In this document: positions 1 through 10,708 of the stretch, one piece after another
Position numbering within the stretch: position 1 is the first letter of the stretch
Layout of the letters: each line of letters begins with the position of its first letter
From: Phytophthora colocasiae
Lineage: Eukaryota > Oomycota > Peronosporomycetes > Peronosporales > Peronosporaceae
DNA: 64,000 bases
Direction: 5' to 3'
Assembly: GCA_018806915.1 (NCBI GenBank)
Contig: JAGKQI010000095.1
Coordinates: 806,001-870,000, forward strand
Position numbers and translations under genes: made by a program
Notes under the pieces: generated by a model
The model's database searches: none
What the model was told of the DNA's origin: nothing
What the model saw: only the letters and a program-made list of their open reading frames with translations

Positions 1-3000
1 AGCCCTGCACACAGTGCTCATCCGAGGGTCACATTAACGTTGATGCGAGTGGGTCCCACTGCTGTGTGGTTCGTGGAACCGTTGGTAGCCTGGAAGGCTT
101 GCTCTGTGAATCACTGATCCAGTAGTATCATAGATACGCCACCTGTGGCCTTCTTCCCACGCCCGTAGAGCCCCTTGACTCGAGCCAGTAGGCTCATATG
201 CTTGGTAAGCATTGGGCCCAAGTGTGTGCCAAGTGGCATCGCGTACGGAGGCGTGAAACGCGCACGAGAGACAGCGCCGTCCACTCAAGGCAAGGTGCCG
301 TGGCCATCGGCCGATAATCGCGTCGTGTGTTTACACTTTCAGGATACGGTATCTGGAATCTTGGTGGGGGGGGGGAGTGTAACGGGGATGTTACACGAAT
401 GTTTCTCGTTGGTGTGTGACACACGTGGATACATTTATGTGGGTACATAAATGTAACGGATTTAGTATCTAGCATACTAAATCCTAATCAAAATGCAATG
501 TGTGGCTCTGAGCTTAACTGCCAGCAAATGGCTACATATGTGACGTGTGAGAATACAATGTGTCATACACAGATCTGTGACTTGTGCCTCCGGCCCGTGT
601 CTACCACACCAATGTAGCCATGGCACACCGTGCCGTGTAACCCCGTTACATTAGCTGTCTGGTGCTCGTTGTCGTGTCTACGACTGTGCTGAGCACGTGT
701 ATTCACAAGACACAGTGACACATAGTGGCGCTTGCGCTTGCTTCACGGGCAACTTGGGCATCAAGCCCTGCACAGTGCTCATCCGAGGGTCACATTAACG
801 TTGATGCGAGTGGGTCCCACTGCTGTGTGGTTCGTGGAACCGTTGGTAGCCTGGAAGGCTTGCTCTGTGAATCACTGATCCAGTAGTATCATAGATACGC
901 CACCTGTGGCCTTCTTCCCACGCCCGTAGAGCCCCTTGACTCGAGCCAGTAGGCTCATATGCTTGGTAAGCATTGGGCCCAAGTGTGTGCCAAGTGGCAT
1001 CGCGTACGGAGGCGTGAAACGCGCACGAGAGACAGCGCCGTCCACTCAAGGCAAGGTGCCGTGGCCATCGGCCGATAATCGCGTCGTGTGTTTACACTTT
1101 CAGGATACGGTATCTGGAATCTTGGTGGGGGGGTAACGGGGATGTTACACGAATGTTTCTCGTTGGTGTGTGACACACGTGGATACATTTATGTGGGTAC
1201 ATAAATGTAACGGATTTAGTATCTAGCATACTAAATCCTAATCAAATGCAATGTGTGGCTCTGAGCTTAACTGCCAGCAAATGGCTACATATGTGACGTG
1301 TGAGAATACAATGTGTCATACACAGATCTGTGACTTGTGCCTCCGGCCCGTGTCTACCACACCAATGTAGCCATGGCACACCGTGCCGTGTAACCCCGTT
1401 ACATTAGCTATCTGGTGCTCGTTGTCGTGTCTACGACTGTGCTGAGCACGTGCATTCACAAGACACAGTGACACATAGTGGCGCTTGCGCTTGCTTCACG
1501 GGCAACTTGGGCATCAAGCCCTGCACACAGTGCTCATCCGAGGGTCACATTAACGTTGATGCGAGTGGGTCCCACTGCTGTGTGGTTCGTGGAACCGTTG
1601 GTAGCCTGGAAGGCTTGCTCTGTGAATCACTGATCCAGTAGTATCATAGATACGCCACCTGTGGCCTTCTTCCCACGCCCGTAGAGCCCCTTGACTCGAG
1701 CCAGTAGGCTCATATGCTTGGTAAGCATTGGGCCCAAGTGTGTGCCAAGTGGCATCGCGTACGGAGGCGTGAAACGCGCACGAGAGACAGCGCCGTCCAC
1801 TCAAGGCAAGGTGCCGTGGCCATCGGCCGATAATCGCGTCGTGTGTTTACACTTTCAGGATACGGTATCTGGAATCTTGGTGGGGGGGAGTGTAACGGGG
1901 ATGTTACACGAATGTTTCTCGTTGGTGTGTGACACACGTGGATACATTTATGTGGGTACATAAATGTAACGGATTTAGTATCTAGCATACTAAATCCTAA
2001 TCAAAATGCAATGTGTGGCTCTGAGCTTAACTGCCAGCAAATGGCTACATATGTGACGTGTGAGAATACAATGTGTCATACACAGATCTGTGACTTGTGC
2101 CTCCGGCCCGTGTCTACCACACCAATGTAGCCATGGCACACCGTGCCGTGTAACCCCGTTACATTAGCTATCTGGTGCTCGTTGTCGTGTCTACGACTGT
2201 GCTGAGCACGTGTATTCACAAGACACAGTGATATGACAGTGGCGCTTGCGCTTGCTTCACGGGCAACTTGGGCATCAAGCCCTGCACACAGTGAGCTCAT
2301 CCGAGGGTCACATTAACGTTGATGCGAGTGGGTCCCACTGCTGTGTGGTTCGTGGAACCGTTGGTAGCCTGGAAGGCTTGCTCTGTGAATCACTGATCCA
2401 GTAGTATCATAGATACGCCACCTGTGGCCTTCTTCCCACGCCCGTAGAGCCCCTTGACTCGAGCCAGTAGGCTCATATGCTTGGTAAGCATTGGGCCCAA
2501 GTGTGTGCCAAGTGGCATCGCGTACGGAGGCGTGAAACGCGCACGAGAGACAGCGCCGTCCACTCAAGGCAAGGTGCCGTGGCCATCGGCCGATAATCGC
2601 GTCGTGTGTTTACACTTTCAGGATACGGTATCTGGAATCTTGGTGGGGAGGTAACGGGGATGTTTCTCGAATGTTTCTCGTTGGTGTGTGACACACGTGG
2701 ATACATTTATGTGGGTACATAAATGTAACGGATTTAGTATCTAGCATACTAAATCCTAATCAACATGCAATGTGTGGCTCTGAAGCTTAACTGCCAGCAA
2801 ATGGCTACATATGTGACGTGTGAGAATACAATGTGTCATACACAGATCTGTGACTTGTGCCTCCGGCCCGTGTCTACCACACCAATGTAGCCATGGCACA
2901 CCGTGCCGTGTAACCCCGTTACATTAGCTATCTGGTGCTCGTTGTCGTGTCTACGACTGTGCTGAGCACGTGTATTCACAAGACACAGTGACACATAGTG

Positions 3001-6000
3001 GCGCTTGCGCTTGCTTCACGGGCAACTTGGGCATCAAGCCCTGCACACAGTGCTCATCCGAGGGTCACATTAACGTTGATGCGAGTGGGTCCCACTGCTG
3101 TGTGGTTCGTGGAACCGTTGGTAGCCTGGAAGGCTTGCTCTGTGAATCACTGATCCAGTAGTATCATAGATACGCCACCTGTGGCCTTCTTCCCACGCCC
3201 GTAGAGCCCCTTGACTCGAGCCAGTAGGCTCATATGCTTGGTAAGCATTGGGCCCAAGTGTGTGCCAAGTGGCATCGCGTACGGAGGCGTGAAACGCGCA
3301 CGAGAGACAGCGCCGTCCACTCAAGGCAAGGTGCCGTGGCCATCGGCCGATAATCGCGTCGTGTGTTTACACTTTCAGGATACGGTATCTGGAATCTTGG
3401 TGGGGGGGGAGTGTAACGGGGATGTTACACGAATGTTTCTCGTTGGTGTGTGACACACGTGGATACATTTATGTGGGTACATAAATGTAACGGATTTAGT
3501 ATCTAGCATACTAAATCCTAATCAAAATGCAATGTGTGGCTCTGAGCTTAACTGCCAGCAAATGGCTACATATGTGACGTGTGAGAATACAATGTGTCAT
3601 ACACAGATCTGTGACTTGTGCCTCCGGCCCGTGTCTACCACACCAATGTAGCCATGGCACACCGTGCCGTGTAACCCCGTTACATTAGCTGTCTGGTGCT
3701 CGTTGTCGTGTCTACGACTGTGCTGAGCACGTGTATTCACAAGACACAGTGACACATAGTGGCGCTTGCGCTTGCTTCACGGGCAACTTGGGCATCAAGC
3801 CCTGCACACAGTGCTCATCCGAGGGTCACATTAACGTTGATGCGAGTGGGTCCCACTGCTGTGTGGTTCGTGGAACCGTTGGTAGCCTGGAAGGCTTGCT
3901 CTGTGAATCACTGATCCAGTAGTATCATAGATACGCCACCTGTGGCCTTCTTCCCACGCCCGTAGAGCCCCTTGACTCGAGCCAGTAGGCTCATATGCTT
4001 GGTAAGCATTGGGCCCAAGTGTGTGCCAAGTGGCATCGCGTACGGAGGCGTGAAACGCGCATCGAGAGACAGCGCCGTCCACTCAAGGCAAGGTGCCGTG
4101 GCCATCGGCCGATAATCGCGTCGTGTGTTTACACTTTCAGGATACGGTATCTGGAATCTTGGTGGGAGTGTAACGGGGATGTTACACGAATGTTTCTCGT
4201 TGGTGTGTGACACACGTGGATACATTTATGTGGTACATAAATGTAACGGATTTAGTATCTAGCATACTAAATCCCAATCAAAATGCAATGTGTGGCTCTG
4301 AGCTTAACTGCCAGCAAATGGCTACATATGTGACGTGTGAGAATACAATGTGTCATACACAGATTCTGTGACTTGTGCCTCCGGCCCGTGTCTACCACAC
4401 CAATGTAGCCATGGCACACCGTGCCGTGTAACCCCGTTACATTAGCTATCTGGTGCTCGTTGTCGTGTCTACGACTGTGCTGGAGCACGTGTATTCACAA
4501 GACACAGTGACACATAGTGGCGCTTGCGCTTGCTTCCACGGGCAACTTGGGCATCAAGCCCTGCACACAGTGCTCATCCGAGGGTCACATTAACGTTGAT
4601 GCGAGTGGGTCCCACTGCTGTGTGGTTCGTGGAACTGTTGGTAGCCTGGAAGGCTTGCTCTGTGAATCACTGATCCAGTAGTATCATAGATACGCCACCT
4701 GTGGCCTTCTTCCCACGCCCGTAGAGCCTCCTTGACTCGAGCCAGTAGGCTCATATGCTTGGTAAGCATTGGGCCCAAGTGTGTGCCAAGTGGCATCGCG
4801 TACGGAGGCGTGAAACGCGCACGAGAGACAGCGCCGTCCACTCAAGGCCAGGTGCCGTGGCCATCGGCCGATAATCGCGTCGTGTGTTTACACTTTCAGG
4901 ATACGGTATCTGGAATCTTGGTGGGAGTGTAACGGGGATGTTACACGAATGTTTCTCGTTGGTGTGTGACACACGTGGATACATTTATGTGGGTACATAA
5001 ATCGTAACGGATTTAGTATCTAGCATACTAAATCCTAATCAAAATGCAATGTGTGGCTCTGAGCTTAACTGCCAGCAAATGGCTACATATGTGACGTGTG
5101 AGAATACAATGTGTCATACACAGATTCTGTGACTTGTGCCTCCGGCCCGTGTCTACCACACCAATGTAGCCATGGCACACCGTGCCGTGTAACCCCCGTT
5201 ACATTAGCTGTCTGGTGCTCGTTGTCGTGTCTACGACTGTGCTGAGCACGTGTATTCACAAGACACAGTGACACATAGTGGCGCTTGCGCTTGCTTCACG
5301 GGCAACTTGGGCATCAAGCCCTGCACAGTGCTCATCCGAGGGTCACATTAACGTTGATGCGAGTGGGTCCCACTGCTGTGTGGTTCGTGGAACCGTTGGT
5401 AGCCTGGAAGGCTTGCTCTGTGAATCACTGATCCAGTAGTATCATAGATACGCCACCTGTGGCCTTCTTCCCACGCCCGTAGAGCCCCTTGACTCGAGCC
5501 AGTAGGCTCATATGCTTAGTAAGCATTGGGCCCAAGTGTGTGCCAAGTGGCATCGCGTACGGAGGCGTGAAACGCGCACGAGAGACAGCGCCGTCCACTC
5601 AAGGCAAGGTGCCGTGGCCATCGGCCGATAATCGCGTCGTGTGTTTACACTTTCAGGATACGGTATCTGGAATCTTGGTGGGGGGAGTGTAACGGGATGT
5701 TACACGAATGTTTCTCGTTGGTGTGTGACACGTGGATACATTTATGTGGGTACATAAATGTAACGGATTTAGTATCTAGCATACTAAATCCTAATCAAAA
5801 TGCAATGTGTGGCTCTGAGCTTAACTGCCAGCAAATGGCTACATATGTGACGTGTGAGAATACAATGTGTCATACACAGATCTGTGACTTGTGCCTCCGG
5901 CCCGTGTCTACCACACCAATGTAGCCATGGCACACCGTGCCGTGTAACCCCGTTACATTAGCTGTCTGGTGCTCGTTGTCGTGTCTACGACTGTGCTGAG

Positions 6001-9000
6001 CACGTGTATTCACAAGACACAGTGACACATAGTGGCGCTTGCGCTTGCTTCACGGGCAACTTGGGCATCAAGCCCTGCACACAGTGCTCATCCGAGGGTC
6101 ACATTAACGTTGATGCGAGTGGTCCCACTGCTGTGTGGTTCGTGGAACTGTTGGTAGCCTGGAAGGCTTGCTCTGTGAATCACTGATCCAGTAGTATCAT
6201 AGATACGCCACCTGTGGCCTTCTTCCCACGCCCGTAGAGCCCCTTGACTCGAGCCAGTAGGCTCATATGCTTGGTAAGCATTGGGCCCAAGTGTGTGCCA
6301 AGTGGCATCGCGTACGGAGGCGTGAAACGCGCACGAGAGACAGCGCCGTCCACTCAAGGCAAGGTGCCGTGGCCATCGGCCGATAATCGCGTCGTGTGTT
6401 TACACTTTCAGGATACGGTATCTGGAATCTTGGTGGGGCCGGGTAACGGGGATGTTACACGAATGTTTCTCGTTGGTGTGTGACACACGTGGATACATTT
6501 ATGTGGGTACATAAATGTAACGGATTTAGTATCTAGCATACTAAATCCTAATCAAAATGCAATGTGTGGCTCTGAGCTTAACTGCCAGCAAATGGCTACA
6601 TATGTGACGTGTGAGAATACAATGTGTCATACACAGATTCTGTGACTTGTGCCTCCGGCCCGTGTCTACCACACCAATGTAGCCATGGCACACCGTGCCG
6701 TGTAACCCCGTTACATTAGCTATCTGGTGCTCGTTGTCGTGTCTACGACTGTGCTGAGCACGTGTATTCACAAGACACAGTGACACATAGTGGCGCTTGC
6801 GCTTGCTTCACGGGCAACTTGGGCATCAAGCCCTGCACACAGTGCTCATCCGAGGGTCACATTAACGTTGATGCGAGTGGGTCCCACTGCTGTGTGGTTC
6901 GTGGAACCGTTGGTAGCCTGGAAGGCTTGCTCTGTGAATCACTGATCCAGTAGTATCATAGATACGCCACCTGTGGCCTTCTTCCCACGCCCGTAGAGCC
7001 CCTTGACTCGAGCCAGTAGGCTCATATGCTTGGTAAGCATTGGGCCCAAGTGTGTGCCAAGTGGCATCGCGTACGGAGGCGTGAAACGCGCACGAGAGAC
7101 AGCGCCGTCCACTCAAGGCAAGGTGCCGTGGCCATCGGCCGATAATCGCGTCGTGTGTTTACACTTTCAGGATACGGTATCTGGAATCTTGGTGGGGGAG
7201 TGTAACGGATGTGACACGAATGTTTCTCGTTGGTGTGTGACACACGTGGATACATTTATGTGGGTACATAAATGTAACGGATTTAGTATCTAGCATACTA
7301 AATCCTAATCAAAAATGCAATGTGTGGCTCTGAGCTTAACTGCCAGCAAATGGCTACATATGTGACGTGTGAGAATACAATGTGTCATACACAGATCTGT
7401 GACTTGTGCCTCCGGCCCGTGTCTACCACACCAATGTAGCCATGGCACACCGTGCCGTGTAACCCCGTTACATTAGCTATCTGGTGCTCGTTGTCGTGTC
7501 TACGACTGTGCTGAGCACGTGTATTCACAAGACACAGTGACACATAGTGGCGCTTGCGCTTGCTTCACGGGCAACTTGGGCATCAAGCCCTGCACACAGT
7601 GCTCATCCGAGGGTCACATTAACGTTGATGCGAGTGGGTCCCACTGCTGTGTGGTTCGTGGAACTGCTGGTAGCCTGGAAGGCTTGGTCTGTGAATCACT
7701 GATCCAGTAGTATCATAGATACGCCACCTGTGGCCTTCTTCCCACGCCCGGAGTGCCCCTTGACTCGAGCGAGTAGGCTCATATGCTGGGTCAGCATTGG
7801 GCCCAAGTGTGTAAGTGGCATCGCGTACGGAGGCGTGAAACGCGCACGAGTGACAGCGCAGTCCTCTCAAGGCACCGTCCCCTGGCCATCGGCCGATTCT
7901 CGCGTCGTGTGTTTACACTTTCAGGATACGGTATCTGGAATCTTGGTGGGGAGTGTAACGGGGATGTTACACGAATGTGTCTCGTTGGTGTGTGACACAC
8001 GTGGATACATTTATGTGGGTACATAAATGTAACGGATTTAGTATCTAGCATACTAAATCCTAATCAAAATGCAATGTGTGGCTCTGAGCTTAACTGCCAG
8101 CAAATGGCTACATATGTGACGTGTGAGAATACAATGTGTCATACACAGATCTGTGACTTGTGCCTCCGGCCCGTGTCTACCACACCAATGTAGCCATGGC
8201 ACACCGTGCCGTGTAACCCCGTTACATTAGCTATCTGGTGCTCGTTGTCGTGTCTACGACTGTGCTGGAGCACGTGTATTCACAAGACACAGTGACATTA
8301 CATAGTGGCGCTTGCGCTTGCTTCACGGGCAACTTGGGCATCAAGCCCTGCACACAGTGCTCATCCGAGGGTCACATTAACGTTGATGCGAGTGGGTCCC
8401 ACTGCTGTGTGGTTCGTGGAACTGCTGGTAGCCTGGAAGGCTTGCTCTGTGAATCACTGATCCAGTAGTATCATAGATACGCCACCTGTGGCCTTCTTCC
8501 CACGCCCGTAGAGCCCTTGACTCGAGCCAGTAGGCTCATATGCTTGCGCAAGCATTGGGCCCAAGTGTGTGCCAAGTGGCATCGCGTACGGAGGCGTGAA
8601 ACGCGCACGAGAGACAGCGCCGTCCACTCAAGGCAAGGTGCCGTGGCCATCGGCCGATAATCGCGTCGTGTGTTTACACTTTCAGGATACGGTATCTGGA
8701 ATCTTGGTGGGGGGGGAGTGTAACGGGGATGTTACACGAATGTTTCTCGTTGGTGTGTTACACACGTGGATACATTTATGTGGGTACATAAATGTAACGG
8801 ATTTAGTATCTAGCATACTAAATCCTAATCAAAATGCAATGTGTGGCTCTGAGCTTAACTGCCAGCAAATGGCTACATATGTGACGTGTGAGAATACAAT
8901 GTGCCATACACAGATCTGTGACTTGTGCCTCCGGCCCGTGTCTACCACACCAATGTAGCCATGGTACACCGTACCGTGTAACCCCGTTACATTAGCTGTC

Positions 9001-9754
9001 TGGTGCTCGTTGTCGTGTCTACGACTGTGCTGAGCACGTGTATTCACAAGACACAGTGACACATAGTGGCGCTTGCGCTTGCTTCACGGGCAACTTGGGC
9101 ATCAAGCCCTGCACACAGTGCTCATCCGAGGGTCACATTAACGTTGATGCGAGTGGGTCCCACTGCTGTGTGGTTCGTGGAACCGTTGGTAGCCTGGAAG
9201 GCTTGCTCTGTGAATCACTGATCCAGTAGTATCATAGATACGCCACCTGTGGCCTTCTTCCCACGCCCGTAGAGCCCTTGACTCGAGCCAGTAGGCTCAT
9301 ATGCTTGCAAGCATTGGGCCCAAGTGTGTGCCAAGTGGCATCGCGTACGGAGGCGTGAAACGCGCACGAGAGACAGCGCCGTCCACTCAAGGCAAGGTGC
9401 CGTGGCCATCGGCCGATAATCGCGTCGTGTGTTTACACTTTCAGGATACGGTATCTGGAATCTTGGTGGGGGGGGGGGAGTGTAACGGGGATGTTACACG
9501 AATGTTTCTCGTTGGTGTGTGACACACGTGGATACATTTATGTGGGTACATAAATGTAACGGATTTAGTATCTAGCATACTAAATCCTAATCAAAATGCA
9601 ATGTGTGGCTCTGAGCTTAACTGCCAGCAAATGGCTACATATGTGACGTGTGAGAATACAATGTGTCATACACAGATCTGTGACTTGTGCCTCCGGCCCG
9701 TGTCTACCACACCAATGTAGCCATGGCACACCGTGCCGTGTAACCCCGTTACAT
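1..9754 (+). repeat. Left tandem array of ~759-bp hairpin-rich units (~12.9 copies)
   Basis: Units repeat head to tail with a period of 755-763 bp; equivalent points fall at 34, 795, 1550, 2313, 3070, 3831, 4590, about 5345, about 6100, 6862, 7619, about 8380 and about 9140. The array enters the window in mid-unit and ends abruptly inside a unit at 9754. Copies are nearly identical except for a G-tract of variable length, scattered small indels, and one clearly diverged unit (about 7619-8380). The unit is packed with short perfect inverted repeats, the longest being two 11-bp stems (1943-1968 and 1971-1997 in the third unit). Short ORFs occur on both strands but overlap each other and are broken by indels, so I do not read them as genes. 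I know no named satellite that matches. It could be a structural satellite, a structured non-coding RNA array, or an expanded transposon-derived sequence. Confidence 0.97.
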
Positions 9755-9811
9755 CGTAGCTCGTCACCTATAGCACATACACGAACAACGTCAAGTACAC
9801 GTAGCACCGCA

Positions 9812-10120
9812 TCACACCATTCTTGCTGCCTCTCGTGAATGAGCCCTTGGGCCACCTGCAAGTAACGACCGGGAAGGAGCTACACGACGGTAGCGCCGAC
9901 GCGCGTGTTGTTCTCCGAAGAAGCATCGCGGGAAGGCTCTTACTATCTTGCCGTAGGTGCGCTTTAGACTTTCCATCCGAAGCCGGAGCTTCTTAGACGT
10001 CCGCGTCCCATGCATCTGCCGGGGTACATATGCCCATGTAACCCGCAGGCCTTCGTCCTCGAATTGGGCAGCAATCTGCACTAGTAGCTTGTCTTCTGCG
10101 TCTGAGAACGTAGTTCGCAT
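9812..10120 (-). pseudogene. SANT/Myb-like domain protein, 3' part cut off by the tandem array (left copy)
   Basis: The ORF of 102 residues starts at the ATG at 10118-10120. Residues ~1-65 resemble the SANT/Myb-like module found at the start of many oomycete proteins: acidic AEDKLL near residue 9, a helix ending in VTW, then a basic helix around LRMESLKRTYGK and the ending FPRCFF. The remaining 35 residues are arginine-rich, probably out of frame, and stop at 9812. Another frame (ending near 9765) stays open and reads into the array. The gene appears to have lost its C-terminal portion where the 759-bp array starts at 9754. Its inverted twin lies at 46300-46608, with Glu for Lys in the TSKK segment and Val for Gly in KRTYG. 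Role unknown; DNA or chromatin binding is only inferred from the fold. Confidence 0.5.
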
Positions 10121-10685
10121 TAGCCCAATATGTTAATAATAAATCCATGTACATATCTTACCTTTCTATTGGCGGGGGCAGGGGGGGGGATCCCAAATGA
10201 ACGGCAGAGAGACGATCAGACAGGATGATGAAGCTGCGCATCGATAAAAAAGGTCGTAGTTTATAAAACCGTAGCCGTAAGAAAACAAAGTGCAGTTATT
10301 GGTAGAAATTCTTTAAAGTACGTTTTTTTCTAAAAGGGCCTCTATGCGCCCTTCAATTTTTCGTACCTAAATAAAAACATACCCACCTGCACCGCAGAAG
10401 GGTTAAGACTGAATATATTAGATACTTGTTAGCCTGGTCTGCAATTCAAACTAAAAGATATCAATAGTGAAACCTAAATAGAGGAGCCATCTCACGTGTC
10501 ACCACGGTGTGTGGCACACCAAATGTATCCACTTCGGAAGAGTGACTAAGGTCGTTTCAGTGACGTACTTAACGAATATTCGCAGCAGCAGTTTTTAACG
10601 TTATTATTTTCATTGAGGTGGAAGTCAATGTGGCACACCTTCATCTCCGCTTAAATACGCTCGAAAATTCTCCCTCTTGTCTCTT
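10121..10685. other. Non-coding spacer between SANT-like gene and left CRN copy
   Basis: No convincing ORF is present. It holds a long G tract (around 10178-10188), several A/T-rich stretches, and a perfect hairpin at 10506-10520 (GGTGTG, 3-nt loop, CACACC) reminiscent of the stems in the flanking tandem units. The whole spacer is repeated in inverted form at about 45733-46299, so it belongs to the large inverted duplication. It should contain the upstream regions of two divergent genes. Confidence 0.7.
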
Positions 10686-10692
10686 TCATTCC
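10686..10692 (+). promoter_or_regulatory. Oomycete initiator-like element (TCATTCC) of left CRN copy
   Basis: TCATTCC fits the oomycete initiator consensus (YCAYTYY) and ends 16 nt before the CRN start codon at 10709. The same heptamer stands before the other two CRN genes in the window at a similar distance. Seen by pattern only; no transcript evidence. Confidence 0.45.
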
Positions 10693-10708
10693 ACCGGCTC
10701 GAGGAAAG

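Noticed and set aside
34..9522. Recurrent 60-100 codon ORFs on both strands of every 759-bp unit as a gene family
   Set aside because: They overlap each other on opposite strands, change length with each indel, and show no family features; identity is explained by array homogenisation.
1..9754. 5S rRNA, tRNA or snRNA genes in the satellite unit
   Set aside because: No A/B-box pair with a tRNA fold, no 5S internal control region and no Sm-type snRNA text was visible.
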